The notes beneath the pieces were generated by a model. The model had not been told where the DNA came from. It did no database searches and was given only the letters and a program-made list of their open reading frames with translations. A stretch of 64,000 bases of DNA from Novosphingobium chloroacetimidivorans (GTDB lineage Bacteria; Pseudomonadota; Alphaproteobacteria; Sphingomonadales; Sphingomonadaceae): NCBI RefSeq assembly GCF_014204535.1, contig NZ_JACHLR010000001.1:310001-374000 (forward strand), given 5' to 3'. How positions within the stretch are numbered: position 1 is the stretch's first letter; every line of letters begins with the position of its first letter. The translations under genes were made by a program, and so were the position numbers. This document shows, piece after piece, positions 1 through 9,063 of this stretch.

Positions 1-1
1 C

Positions 2-649
2 CGCGACAAGCTCGAACTCGACCGCGACACACTCGCATCAAACATCCAGATCAAGATGGAGGAGCTGGACCGCAGTGGCACGCAGCTGGATGCAGGCGGG
101 CGCCAGGCGGTCAACGCAGCAGTAGGTGAGTCCGTATCCGCGTCTGCGCTGGCTGACCGCATGAATGATCTGGCTGATCGCATGAAGGCGACGAACATGT
201 CGTCGGGGTGGGTTGCCAGCTTCCGCGAAGGCGCGAAGGGTGCGTTCGGTAGCCAGGACCCTGTGTCTGGTCTGCGCGGTGAGTACGCGACGCTGGTCAA
301 TGCTCAGGCGGTCAAGAACCTGCCGCCGGGTCCAGCGTCCGACAAGGACATCCAGCTGGCCAAGCAGGGCTTCCCGCCCTCCAACGCCAGCCCTGAGTAC
401 CTGCAATCGTTCCTGCGCGGCATGGCCAAGATGCAGCAGGCCGTGGCCGCTGGTGCGGATCGCCGAGCGAACTGGCTCTCGGTGAACGGCAGTCTCGCAC
501 CCGCGCGTCGCGACATCGATGTGGGCGGCGTCATGGTACCGGCGGGCACAACCTATGCCGAGTTCAACGGCAATGCCGTGAAGCGCAGCAAGCAGGGCCA
601 AGTGCCTGCTGGCTTGCAAGGCATTTTGAAGAAGTACGGCGCTCGATGA
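2..649 (+). CDS. Phage virion/ejection-like protein, 5' end outside window
   Basis: The reading frame is open from the first bases of the window, so the gene begins upstream; the internal ATG at 56 need not be its start. The visible part (about 215 residues) is hydrophilic, Ala/Gln/Lys-rich and mostly helical in character, with no motif I recognise. Its stop overlaps the ATG of the next gene (ATGA at 646-649), so the two are probably translationally coupled. The position directly before a lysozyme-domain ejection protein and a P22-type tailspike suggests a structural or DNA-injection protein, by analogy with P22 gp7/gp20/gp16. That role is inferred from context. Confidence 0.7.
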   Translation, partial: RDKLELDRDTLASNIQIKMEELDRSGTQLDAGGRQAVNAAVGESVSASALADRMNDLADRMKATNMSSGWVASFREGAKGAFGSQDPVSGLRGEYATLVNAQAVKNLPPGPASDKDIQLAKQGFPPSNASPEYLQSFLRGMAKMQQAVAAGADRRANWLSVNGSLAPARRDIDVGGVMVPAGTTYAEFNGNAVKRSKQGQVPAGLQGILKKYGAR

Positions 650-3600
650 GCCTGGACCCGGCCATCGTCCGCTTCTTCGAGAAGAAGGGTTACACGCGCG
701 AACAGGCGAAGGGTATCGCTGCGGGCATCTATGCCGAGACGGCCAACAACCACACGGCGTTCAACAGCGCCGGCGGCGGCCAAGGTGCGTTCGGCCTCGG
801 CCAGTGGCGCGGGCCGCGGCTGCGGGCTTTGCGAGAGCAATACGGCAAGAACCCGAGCAAGACCCAGCAGCTAGAGTTCCTGCACACCGAGCTGCAAGGC
901 GGGGATCCCGGCGGCCCTCTGGTCACAGCGCAGAAGAACGCTCGATCGACCTTCGAGGCGTACATCCACAAGTTCATGCGTCCTGGCAGTGGGGCGGCAG
1001 GCGACCTCCAGCGCGGCTACAAGGCGCTTGGTGTGAAAGGAGGTGATCGAGCATCTGCCGGTGGCGGGTCAACCTTTGACCAGGTGCAGGCCCGCCGTCG
1101 CGCCCAACAGGGGCTGTCGATGCAGTCGGTCTTTCAGGCCTACCGCAACACTGGGAAGGCTGGCGGCATGACACCCCAGGACGCTGCTCAGTTCGAGCGT
1201 GCGGTGCTGGATGGCCATGTGATGCTGCCGCGTGGGACTGCGTTGCGAGTAAAGCCGGCGGCGCCGGTGCTGCCCAAGTCGGTGGTCGAAGCCTACAATT
1301 CCCACCGCATGGACGATGACCCGGAGGCGCGTGCCGAGATCGATCGTGCCGTCGCGGCGGGCGAAGTCTCGTTGCCGCGGGGATTGCAGCTGAAGGCGCC
1401 CGCGCCGCGTGGTGCTGGCGAACTGCTCGGCATGGGCACTCGCAGCCTCTTGGAAGGCGCTGGTGGCTTGCTGGATATTGTCGGCGCGCCGGTCAACACG
1501 ACGATCAACGCGGTCGCGGGCACCAAGCTTTCAACGACGCCCTTCAAGGATTTGGGCGCTGGTGCCGCAGATCGCCTCGGTTTTGCCAAGCCGGAAAGCG
1601 CGAGCGAGCTTACCGATGCAGCCATTCAGCAGGGCGGCACGCAAGGCCTTCTGACCGCCGGTGCAGGCTTCGCCGCTGCTGGCGCAAAGGGTGCTGCCGG
1701 GGCCGCAGGGCGCATGCTCTCGGGAAGTCCCGTTCTGGACACAGTTTCTGGTGCCGTCGCAGGCGGCGCGCAGGAGACAGCTCGGCAGGCCGGTGCGGGA
1801 CCTGTCGGGCAGATCGCGGCGGGGTTGCTCGGGGGCGCTGCTCCTGTCGGCCTCGCCGCGGCTGCTTCGCGTATTCGTCCCCGTGGATTGCCCGACGCGG
1901 TCGCCGAGACGCCCCGTGCCGCCGTGATCGACGAAGCGGGCGACCTGACGCCCGATGGTGTGGAGCTTGCCGCGCGGCATGATGTGTCGCCCGAGCAGCT
2001 TCGACAGGCCTACGACACGCCGCCAGAGGTTCAGCGCGGCACCGCCAACGACGATGCGATAGCGCCCACGGCTCGGGAAGCGACGACCGATCAGCCGGTG
2101 GCCGATGAGCCTCCGGCGCCTCAGCAGCCGCGCGATGCCGACATGCCGCCTCAGCCCAATCCGCCAGGCACACCCGACCAGCAGGACTTCAGCCCGCTGC
2201 CTACCACCGCGCTTGCCCGCGTGACGGACGCGGCCGAGTTCGGTGTGGACATGACGCGCGGGCAAGCCACCAAGTCGTTCGACATCCAGGACGCCGAGAC
2301 GCAGCTGCGCAATCGCAACGGCCCTGAAGGCGAGGCGATGCGCCAGTTCGTCGCCAAGCAGGCCGATCAGGTCAAGGTGGCGTCCACACAGTTCCGTGAG
2401 GCATTCGGCGACACCGACCTATCGCCTGAAAGCCGCGGCGCAATCGTCCAGGAAGCTGTGCGGGATCTCCGCGACGCGGGCCAAGCGGGCGTGTCCGCTC
2501 TATACCGCCAGGCTCGTGAGCTTGGCGAACCGCTTGATCTCGATACCTCTGGCGTGAAAGCGGCTTACGATCGCGTCATGGTCGAGGCGAACGTGCCCGA
2601 CGCTGCCAAGGCGGAGATCACGCAGGAGGCCGCGCGCTACGGGCTCATCGGCAAGGTCGAAGGAACGAACGAAGCGGGCATCACGACGGTGAAGCTCGAC
2701 GATGGCACAAACGTGCGGTTCTACGGTCAGCCCGAGCCGTTGCGCCTCGACAACGCCGAGCAGTTCCGCAAGGTCGTGTCGGACCTCTACCAGAGCGACG
2801 GCAAGCGCAAGCTGACGCAGACGCTCAAGCGCGCGATCGACGATGCGGTCGAGGAAGCGGCTGTGAAGGTGGCGGACGGCACCGGCGGCAACATGTCCGA
2901 GGCGATGGCCACGGCCCGCAAGGCTCACGTCCAGCAGAAGCAGACGTTCGAGGGCGGCGATATCGTTCAGAAGATCGCTGACTGGAAGAAGGGTCAGGAT
3001 GACGTGACGGGTGCGCTCAGCCCCGAACAGGTCATGGGACAAGCCCTTGCCAAGACCTCCGACCTGCGCCGCGTCAAGGCGGTGCTGCTGAGTAAGCCAA
3101 CCGAGAAGAGCCGAGCGGCGTGGCGAGCGATCCAGGCTCACGGGCTCGCAACCGTTTTCGAGAAGGCTACCCAGCGCAATGCGAACATCGGCGGCGAGAT
3201 CACCGACGCGATCTCAGGTGCCAAGCTGCGCACCAGCATCGAAGGCTTCGGCGTCGATAAGCTCAAGGTCTTGCTCGATGGCGACGAGTTCAACCAGCTC
3301 ATGAAGCTGCGCCGAGTGATCGAGGACGTGACGATCCCGATCAGTGGCACGGTGAACCACTCCAACAGCGGTAACCTCATCATGCGGCTGATGAGCGACG
3401 TGGACAACCGGGTGACCGCGGCGTTCGGCGCTGCGGGGGCAGTTGTGGGCGGCCCCGCCGGAGCCGCGGTTGGCGGCACGATCGGTCGCACGATCTCGCC
3501 CGCGATCAAGGCCGTGAAGGAAACCAAGGCAGCGGCCGAAACGCTCAAGGGCGCCACTCAGTACACGCCGGATGCCGCAGCAGTGGAGGCCGGGCCGAAG

Positions 3601-3735
3601 CCGTCCACGGCGTCGCGTGCTGCCAGCAAGGCGCATGAGGCCGGCGCCAGGACAATCCAGGGATTCATCGAGACCTACAGCAGCCCGCGCATCATTGCGC
3701 CGCTGCTGGTGAGCACCAACGGGGTGGAAGAATGA
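646..3735 (+). CDS. Large phage ejection protein with N-terminal tail-lysozyme domain (1029 aa)
   Basis: Residues about 5-90 resemble the phage tail lysozyme fold (Phage_lysozyme2): a helical start, an AETANN stretch with candidate catalytic Glu31, and a GQGAFGLGQW segment at about 45-54. A long middle part is rich in Ala, Pro and charged residues (about 440-540) and looks unstructured or coiled. Near the C terminus (about 925-955) is a Gly/Ala-rich, glycine-zipper-like hydrophobic stretch that could insert into or cross a membrane. Virion proteins of this layout are typically ejected with the DNA to cut peptidoglycan and form a channel. It is ATGA-coupled to the gene before and to the tailspike after it (3732-3735). 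The lysozyme assignment is by motif; the channel role is inference. Confidence 0.75.
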   Translation: MSLDPAIVRFFEKKGYTREQAKGIAAGIYAETANNHTAFNSAGGGQGAFGLGQWRGPRLRALREQYGKNPSKTQQLEFLHTELQGGDPGGPLVTAQKNARSTFEAYIHKFMRPGSGAAGDLQRGYKALGVKGGDRASAGGGSTFDQVQARRRAQQGLSMQSVFQAYRNTGKAGGMTPQDAAQFERAVLDGHVMLPRGTALRVKPAAPVLPKSVVEAYNSHRMDDDPEARAEIDRAVAAGEVSLPRGLQLKAPAPRGAGELLGMGTRSLLEGAGGLLDIVGAPVNTTINAVAGTKLSTTPFKDLGAGAADRLGFAKPESASELTDAAIQQGGTQGLLTAGAGFAAAGAKGAAGAAGRMLSGSPVLDTVSGAVAGGAQETARQAGAGPVGQIAAGLLGGAAPVGLAAAASRIRPRGLPDAVAETPRAAVIDEAGDLTPDGVELAARHDVSPEQLRQAYDTPPEVQRGTANDDAIAPTAREATTDQPVADEPPAPQQPRDADMPPQPNPPGTPDQQDFSPLPTTALARVTDAAEFGVDMTRGQATKSFDIQDAETQLRNRNGPEGEAMRQFVAKQADQVKVASTQFREAFGDTDLSPESRGAIVQEAVRDLRDAGQAGVSALYRQARELGEPLDLDTSGVKAAYDRVMVEANVPDAAKAEITQEAARYGLIGKVEGTNEAGITTVKLDDGTNVRFYGQPEPLRLDNAEQFRKVVSDLYQSDGKRKLTQTLKRAIDDAVEEAAVKVADGTGGNMSEAMATARKAHVQQKQTFEGGDIVQKIADWKKGQDDVTGALSPEQVMGQALAKTSDLRRVKAVLLSKPTEKSRAAWRAIQAHGLATVFEKATQRNANIGGEITDAISGAKLRTSIEGFGVDKLKVLLDGDEFNQLMKLRRVIEDVTIPISGTVNHSNSGNLIMRLMSDVDNRVTAAFGAAGAVVGGPAGAAVGGTIGRTISPAIKAVKETKAAAETLKGATQYTPDAAAVEAGPKPSTASRAASKAHEAGARTIQGFIETYSSPRIIAPLLVSTNGVEE

Positions 3736-5264
3736 TCGTCTATCAGCAGAGCTATTTCGGCGACCTTGGCGGCGACGCCCTGGACAATGGCAAGCTGTTC
3801 ATCGGCGTGGCGAACCAGGATCCCGAGACGCACCCGCTGCCGTGCTACTTCGACGCCGGACTGACCATCCCGGCGGCACAACCGCTTGCGATCAGCGGCG
3901 GCTACGTCATCAACAATGGGGCTCGCGCCACCGTCTACACCGCCGCACGCATCTACAGCCTCCGCGTGCGCGACAAGAACGACGTGCAGATCGACTATGT
4001 GGCGGCCAACGACAACGCGGACCCGCTCACGGATCTTGCAGGCCCGACCGGCGCAGCGCTGATCGGGTTCGGTACGCGCACCGTCAACGACCGCCTGCGG
4101 GACTGGCCGAGCGTGTTGGACTGGGGTGCCAAGGGCGACAACGCGACCGATAACACGTCCGCTTTCCAACAGGCGTTTGCGGAGGCCGAAGGGCGGCTGA
4201 TGGTGCCGATTGGCGACTATCTCGTGCAGCCAGGGTTGAACTTCCCGCCCGGCTTTCACCTCATGGGGCAGTCGCGGGGTGGGGCTACGGGCCCTGGTTC
4301 GGTCGGAAACTATCCGGCGTCGCGCATTATCTTTGGCGGCAATGGGGCCGCCGGTCTGAAGCAGGCCAATACCGGCCAAGGACTGTTCCACGGCTCCATG
4401 ACTGGGCTTATCTTCGATACAGAGCCGAATGCCGAAATCGACTGGATCATGGACTTCCATGGGTTGTTGAACTTCGACCTGGCGGACCTTGGTATGGAAA
4501 ACCGCTGGATGGGTGGTGGCTGCTTCCGCACCCGCAAGATTGGCGATGAGCCTACGTGGCTCAATTCGTTTCAGCGTGTGCAAACCCGAAGTCCCGATAA
4601 TGGCACAGCGTACAACTTTGACATCGACTGCACGGATAGCGGAAGCGTTCTAAGCTCCTACACCGGCGGGCGTGGGGCCATCTACCGCGGGCACGGCAAC
4701 TTCCACTCGTTCGGCGACATGTGGCAGCGCGGCGGTGATGCTTCGCTGATCCTGTCCAAGGAAACCCTGTTCCAGGGCCTTATCAATCTCACTGGCAGCT
4801 CGTTCGACGCAAGCTTCGGCCCAGGCATCCTGATCGACCTGAGCGTGTCGCCTGGTGGGCTGACCTATTTCCCGGTGATCGTTGGCAACAGCTTCCGCAA
4901 CCCTGGCGAGCAGTACGACATCGTGGTTCAGCCGCACGCTACCGATGTGATCCAGGGCGGGATCATCGTCGGCAACGCCTTCTCAGTGGGATCAAGCAAG
5001 CCGTGGCTGATCGACACAACGAAGTTCACAGTCGAGTTCGGCCTGAACTCCTTCATGGGCGCCGCCAATCAGCGGGACTATCGCGTGATGGGAACCGGCA
5101 CCATGAACATCGCGCCTCGCTTGGTTGCGGATCTGCCCACAGCCGAAGGAACGATTGCCTACGTCATCAATGCGACAAGTTCGACACCGAACGATCTGGT
5201 GGTGGCTGGCGGTAGCAACCACGTGTTCGTGAAGAACTGCGGCGGCGTCTGGAAGGTGATGTGA
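3732..5264 (+). CDS. Phage tailspike with P22-type head-binding domain and pectate-lyase-like beta-helix (510 aa)
   Basis: Residues about 10-95 match the pattern of the P22 tailspike head-binding domain: NGKLFIGVANQDP, then a PxPxYFDAG turn, AQPLAISGGY, and a closing VQIDYVAAND. From about residue 125 (WPSVLDWGAKGDNATDNTSA) the sequence follows the pectate-lyase superfamily beta-helix entry motif, followed by Gly/Asn/Asp-rich short repeats as in a right-handed beta-helix. Such proteins bind and often cleave surface polysaccharide. The catalytic residues cannot be assigned by eye. It begins inside the stop of the ejection gene and ends 2 bases from the convergent methyltransferase gene. Confidence 0.85.
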   Translation: MIVYQQSYFGDLGGDALDNGKLFIGVANQDPETHPLPCYFDAGLTIPAAQPLAISGGYVINNGARATVYTAARIYSLRVRDKNDVQIDYVAANDNADPLTDLAGPTGAALIGFGTRTVNDRLRDWPSVLDWGAKGDNATDNTSAFQQAFAEAEGRLMVPIGDYLVQPGLNFPPGFHLMGQSRGGATGPGSVGNYPASRIIFGGNGAAGLKQANTGQGLFHGSMTGLIFDTEPNAEIDWIMDFHGLLNFDLADLGMENRWMGGGCFRTRKIGDEPTWLNSFQRVQTRSPDNGTAYNFDIDCTDSGSVLSSYTGGRGAIYRGHGNFHSFGDMWQRGGDASLILSKETLFQGLINLTGSSFDASFGPGILIDLSVSPGGLTYFPVIVGNSFRNPGEQYDIVVQPHATDVIQGGIIVGNAFSVGSSKPWLIDTTKFTVEFGLNSFMGAANQRDYRVMGTGTMNIAPRLVADLPTAEGTIAYVINATSSTPNDLVVAGGSNHVFVKNCGGVWKVM

Positions 5265-5266
5265 CC

Positions 5267-6085
5267 TTATGCGCCCGGGGCATCTGTCCAGCACGGCTTG
5301 CCGAAGGCGAGCACGTCGTGGTTGTTGCTCCAGCCCTTCTCGGCGAAGTGGAAGACGCGAACGCCGGGGATTTTCTGGACCATCTGCATGAGGTGGTCCG
5401 GCCTGACTGCCGAGATACCGTAGCTGCCTGCCACGAAGTCGTGACCCCGCCCCGGCGCGTAATCGACGTAGCCATAGCCCCAGCGGTTGAATCCGCGCTC
5501 GACGGCACTCCATCGCTCTGCATCGGTGTACGGCATCAAGGTCTGCATGCGCTCAGCCCAGCGGCCATGGAAGGTGGCAACGATGATGCCGGTGGGGGTC
5601 AGTTGCTTGGCCAGATGCTCAAGGTAGCGCTGTGTGGTCGCCTCGGGCAGATGGGTGAACAAGCTGCCGATCCAGATCAGGTCGTATTGCGCAGGAAAGG
5701 AAGTCTCGGTCAGATCCAAGTGGGCAGTGATGATACCAGCGCCGAACTGATCAGCGCAGAACGCTACCCCTTCAGCGTCCAGATCGCACACGTCGAATTT
5801 AGCAGCAGGAAACAGCTTGACCAAGTGGCGCAGGACGCGCCCATGTCCGCACGGAATGTCGAGCACGCGCCCGATCCGCTCCAAACGGCTCGCCATAATT
5901 GCGGTGATGATCGCCTCGACGGCGCTTGCGCCAACATCCAAGTAATTATCCCCCAGCATCGTTTCGCCTGGAGATATGGTGCCGTCGATGCTGGCCATTC
6001 TATAATCGAAGATCATTTGGCCGATAAAGCTAAGGCGGTGCGCAGGCGCACTTATCAGTGTTGCGGCGGGCTGTAGGGCGAGCAT
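5267..6085 (-). CDS. Class I SAM-dependent methyltransferase, probable phage moron (272 aa)
   Basis: The motif I signature VLDIPCGHG (residues about 74-82), an acidic CDLD strand end (about 99-102) and an IWIGSLFTHLP segment place it in the class I methyltransferase superfamily; the substrate cannot be read from sequence. The ATG at 6085 is chosen because AGGAG lies about 10 bases upstream. It is transcribed against all surrounding virion genes, faces the tailspike tail to tail with a 2-base gap, and separates tailspike from coat. That layout is typical of a cargo gene expressed from the prophage. Modification of a cell-surface glycan is a plausible role given its neighbours, but this is speculation. 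Confidence 0.8.
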   Translation of the reverse strand: MLALQPAATLISAPAHRLSFIGQMIFDYRMASIDGTISPGETMLGDNYLDVGASAVEAIITAIMASRLERIGRVLDIPCGHGRVLRHLVKLFPAAKFDVCDLDAEGVAFCADQFGAGIITAHLDLTETSFPAQYDLIWIGSLFTHLPEATTQRYLEHLAKQLTPTGIIVATFHGRWAERMQTLMPYTDAERWSAVERGFNRWGYGYVDYAPGRGHDFVAGSYGISAVRPDHLMQMVQKIPGVRVFHFAEKGWSNNHDVLAFGKPCWTDAPGA

Positions 6086-6131
6086 GCCTGAACAATCTCC
6101 TAAGTTGGCCGGAACAGCAAGAGTAAGTAGC

Positions 6132-6269
6132 ATGAGCCGCTTTGAGGCTTTGTTGGCTTGTCGGCCGCAGATGAGTGAGAGGCAATGGCAAGGGCATCTC
6201 GCTGACGATCTGGTCTTCGCAGCGTATGTCCGCCAACGCTTGACGCATCAGCCCCGACAAGGTATCTGA
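6132..6269 (+). CDS. Possible small phage protein (45 aa)
   Basis: A short ATG frame lies in the space between the divergent methyltransferase and coat genes. The product is charged and Trp/Gln-containing (MSERQWQGHLADD in its middle) and looks like a coherent small helical protein. No strong ribosome-binding site precedes the ATG. The frame opens upstream to an ATG at 6084, which would overlap the methyltransferase start region. It may be genuine or a chance frame. Confidence 0.35.
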   Translation: MSRFEALLACRPQMSERQWQGHLADDLVFAAYVRQRLTHQPRQGI

Positions 6270-6380
6270 ATACCGCTCGCAATATCGGCTCCACCGGCCG
6301 CAACAGGTGAGAGCGAGCGTCTGACCCCGAGTGCGCCTCGGAGAAAATCGGTCCAACCCATTTTCTCATGAGGTGCCCCT

Positions 6381-7649
6381 GTGGCTTCGAGCTTCACCAA
6401 AGAAGAACTGACCGTCTTTGACGAGATGGTCCCTGAGTTCGACGATCTGCTTTCCTACGGCGCGCTGGCTCGCAAGTATGAGCCACTGAGCCCCGAGCAG
6501 ATGGTCCACACCCGCGATCGTTTCTGGGTCGAAGGCCCGATGATCGGTTCCAGCTACGACGGCTTCGACCAGACCAGCAATTTTGACGGCCTGACCGAGA
6601 TGTCGGTCCCGGTCTCGGTTGGCTTCCACAAGTCGAGCCCGAAGACCCTTTCGGCGAAGAACCTGCGCAACCTGTCGGCGATGCGCAACTACGCCGACGC
6701 CGCCAAGCTCAAGCTCGCCTCGGACGTGAACAGCGCCCTCCGCCAGCGCGTCGCTCTGGAAGGCTCGCAGTTCGTAAAGCGCACCGTTGCGGCCACCGGC
6801 TTCGACGACCTCGCGCTCGCCATGGCCGTGATGACCGAGCAGGGCATCCCCTCGGCCAACCGCGTCGCCATGGTCGGCGTGCGCTCGGGCATTGGCATGG
6901 TCTCGAACCTGGCCGGCCGCTCGGAAGCAACCTCGCGCTCGGCAGACGCCTACCGCACCGGCCTGGTCGCACCCGGTATCGCCAACTTCGACATGTACTC
7001 GGACGACGCCCCGATCCGTCTCACCGCGGCGACCGGCGGCGCCACCACCGTGAACGGCGCGAACCAGTACTTCGAGCCGAGCGCAGTCTACACCGAGGCC
7101 GATGGCGAACAGGTCAACCTCGACAACCGCCGTCAGAACCTGACCGTGACCGCTGGCACCTATGCCAACATCAAGGTCGGCGATGCCTTCACGATTGCAG
7201 GCGTCAATTCGGTGCACATGATCAACAAGCAGGACACCGGCCAGCTGCAGACGTTCCGCGTCGTCGGCAAGCCGTCTGCTGGCGTGATCCAGATCAGCCC
7301 GGCGATCATCTCCAACGGCGGCAACACCATTGCCGGCAAGGAGTACCAGAACGTCACCGCCACCCCGGCGAACGGCGCGGCCCTGACCTGGCTGAACACC
7401 ACCACGAACGAGATCAACCCGTTCTTCGTGCGCGACAGCCTGCTGCTGATCCCTGGCAGCTTCACGGTCGATCCGGACGATGGCTGGCAGGTCATGCGCG
7501 CCGTCACTCCCAAGTACGGCATCGCGATCACCTACACTCGCCAGGGCGACATCAACACCCTGAACGTCAAGGCTCGCTGGGACATCGATTTCGGCACCTC
7601 GCTGCTGAATCCGCAGTTCGCCGGCGGCATCATGTTCAGCCAGGCTTGA
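6381..7649 (+). CDS. Major coat protein, P22 gp5-like (422 aa)
   Basis: Length and several blocks match the P22 coat protein (about 430 aa): an N-terminal arm, a central block with VNLDNRRQNLTV followed by KVGDAFTIAGV, which corresponds to the extra I-domain of P22 gp5 (VNVDNR...GDKISFAGV), and a C-terminal GDINTLNVKARWDIDFG close to P22 GDISTLSGLCRIALWYG. This implies an HK97-fold shell subunit. The start is GTG with GAGG eight bases upstream. Codon use is strongly biased to C-ending codons, as expected of a highly expressed virion gene. It is unusual that the gene lies downstream of the tailspike; in P22 the coat gene precedes all tail genes. Confidence 0.88.
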   Translation: MASSFTKEELTVFDEMVPEFDDLLSYGALARKYEPLSPEQMVHTRDRFWVEGPMIGSSYDGFDQTSNFDGLTEMSVPVSVGFHKSSPKTLSAKNLRNLSAMRNYADAAKLKLASDVNSALRQRVALEGSQFVKRTVAATGFDDLALAMAVMTEQGIPSANRVAMVGVRSGIGMVSNLAGRSEATSRSADAYRTGLVAPGIANFDMYSDDAPIRLTAATGGATTVNGANQYFEPSAVYTEADGEQVNLDNRRQNLTVTAGTYANIKVGDAFTIAGVNSVHMINKQDTGQLQTFRVVGKPSAGVIQISPAIISNGGNTIAGKEYQNVTATPANGAALTWLNTTTNEINPFFVRDSLLLIPGSFTVDPDDGWQVMRAVTPKYGIAITYTRQGDINTLNVKARWDIDFGTSLLNPQFAGGIMFSQA

Positions 7650-7673
7650 TCAGCCCAACCGGAGTGAAGTGAC

Positions 7674-8090
7674 ATGACCACGAAGAACGACAAGCCCGCG
7701 GCCGAACTGGTTTCGGAGCAGAAGCCCAAGGTGAAGGTTGAGGCCGCCAAGGAAGTCGCGAAGGAGATCGTCAAGGACGAGATCGCGCTTTCGACCGGTA
7801 CCGAAAGCGACGCCGAGCCCAAGCGCCAGTTCCATGGCTGGGAGGAAACGAACCTCTACGCCGACCTGCTGGATCTGGGGCTGGAGCAGTTCAAGGAGGC
7901 GATCGATCCCAAGTCGGAGCGCGCCGTTCCGGAAGAGAAGGTCTACGGCCTGCTCGCCCTGGAGCGCAATGGCCGCAACCGGACTGAGTTCGTCCGGCTG
8001 ATGGCCAAGCAGCTCAAGCTCAAGCCCGAGGAGTTCCCCGGCGGCGGCCCGAGCTACACGAACGACATCACCAATCTGACCGAGCTCTGA
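7674..8090 (+). CDS. Phage head-associated protein of unknown function (138 aa)
   Basis: It starts 24 bases after the coat gene with GGAG upstream of its ATG, so it is cotranscribed with it. The first 60 residues are Lys/Glu/Ala-rich and low in complexity. The remainder is more globular, including FHGWEETNLYADLLDLGLEQFKEA-type helices. I do not recognise the family. Position next to the coat suggests a head-completion, decoration or assembly protein, but in P22 the scaffold lies before the coat, so the comparison is weak. Confidence 0.7.
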   Translation: MTTKNDKPAAELVSEQKPKVKVEAAKEVAKEIVKDEIALSTGTESDAEPKRQFHGWEETNLYADLLDLGLEQFKEAIDPKSERAVPEEKVYGLLALERNGRNRTEFVRLMAKQLKLKPEEFPGGGPSYTNDITNLTEL

Positions 8091-8097
8091 TCGGCAA

Positions 8098-8128
8098 GGG
8101 GCGGCTCTCGGGTCGCCCCACTCTTATT
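8098..8128 (+). terminator. Terminator-like hairpin after the coat unit
   Basis: GGGGCG (8098-8103) pairs with CGCCCC (8114-8119) around a short loop and is followed by ACTCTTATT. The T tract is imperfect, so this may be a partial terminator or an RNA-processing hairpin that keeps the coat mRNA abundant over downstream genes. Confidence 0.4.
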
Positions 8129-8140
8129 CAGGAGGTTAGG

Positions 8141-8536
8141 GTGCGCTCCAGCATCGGCGATTCCGCCAGCGATCCGCTATTCGTTAAAGCCGTGTCCGGC
8201 TCAGGCACGTCGGCCTCTACGCAAGGTACGTCTACCAATCCGATGATCGAGCGCGCGATTGGTTCGGACGCCTTGGTAACGGGCCAGAACCCGTCATCCG
8301 CGAACAGCGGCGCGGCACTGCAAGTAGTGCCTGCGCGCGCTGGGCGCCGGTCGGTAACCATCACGAACATCACGGGCACGCAGGTCCTGTATGTGGGCAA
8401 CGCGGGTGTGACGGCGGCAAATGGCTTTCCACTGGCTGCAGTGGCTGGTGCGTCAGTCTCCCTTCCCTTCACAGGCCCCGTCTTTGCGCTGTCCGCCGGC
8501 GCCGCGCAGACGATCGGCTTTGCGGAGACGTTCTGA
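8141..8536 (+). CDS. Small beta-rich phage structural protein (131 aa)
   Basis: GTG start with AGGAGG five bases upstream. The N-terminal third is Ser/Thr/Gly-rich. The C-terminal two thirds contain alternating hydrophobic strands (VTITNITGTQVLYVGNAGV, then a GxSVSLPFTGPVFAL pattern), the style of small all-beta head-decoration or fibre-attachment proteins. No family name can be given with certainty. It is followed after 2 bases by the next gene. Confidence 0.6.
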   Translation: MRSSIGDSASDPLFVKAVSGSGTSASTQGTSTNPMIERAIGSDALVTGQNPSSANSGAALQVVPARAGRRSVTITNITGTQVLYVGNAGVTAANGFPLAAVAGASVSLPFTGPVFALSAGAAQTIGFAETF

Positions 8537-8538
8537 CG

Positions 8539-9063
8539 ATGGATGTCTCGTACCCTCCGGTAACGGCCGCAAGCCTAAGCATCCCGCAGCCAGCGAATAT
8601 GGCGCCGATGGCTGAGAAGACTGGCGCCGCAGTCGGAACAGCAACCTCGCGCTACGCTCTGGAAGACCATCAGCACCCGCGTCTAACCAGCACCACCGTC
8701 ACCACGATCGCGAGCGGCAATACGGTTGCGGTCGAATTTACGCGCCCGTTCCTCAACGAGCCCGGTATTGTTTACGAGGAGCTGCCGCCCACGGCCAGCA
8801 CCACCACGCCTGCCGCTGGCGATACAGCGGCATCGGCTCAACCTACGCAGTCCAAGGTCATCGCGTGGACCAAAGGGCCTACCACGCTGCTGCCGAATGC
8901 TTTGGCTACTGACTTCACCGGCTGCACCCTCCGTGTGTGGAAGGCTCAAACCGTTCCCCAAAACTTAGTGACGCTCCTGCTCGGCAGCGTCTTCAACCTC
9001 TTCGCTGCGTCCGTAGTCGGCACGCGCTTCTCTATCATCGCAGTCGCCAGGAGTGACGTATGA
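8539..9063 (+). CDS. Phage fibre/adhesion-module protein (174 aa)
   Basis: The segment SRYALEDHQHPRL (about residues 37-49) matches the DHxHP motif common in phage tail fibres and collars. The rest is Thr/Ala/Pro-rich with predicted beta strands and a hydrophobic C-terminal stretch. Its stop overlaps the start of the large fibre gene (ATGA at 9060-9063), suggesting the two products act together in host adsorption. The exact role is inferred. Confidence 0.6.
   Translation: MDVSYPPVTAASLSIPQPANMAPMAEKTGAAVGTATSRYALEDHQHPRLTSTTVTTIASGNTVAVEFTRPFLNEPGIVYEELPPTASTTTPAAGDTAASAQPTQSKVIAWTKGPTTLLPNALATDFTGCTLRVWKAQTVPQNLVTLLLGSVFNLFAASVVGTRFSIIAVARSDV

Noticed and set aside
8098-8128. Reading the hairpin after the coat unit as a definite transcription terminator
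   Set aside because: The downstream T tract is broken and cotranscribed structural genes follow, so it is listed only at low confidence.
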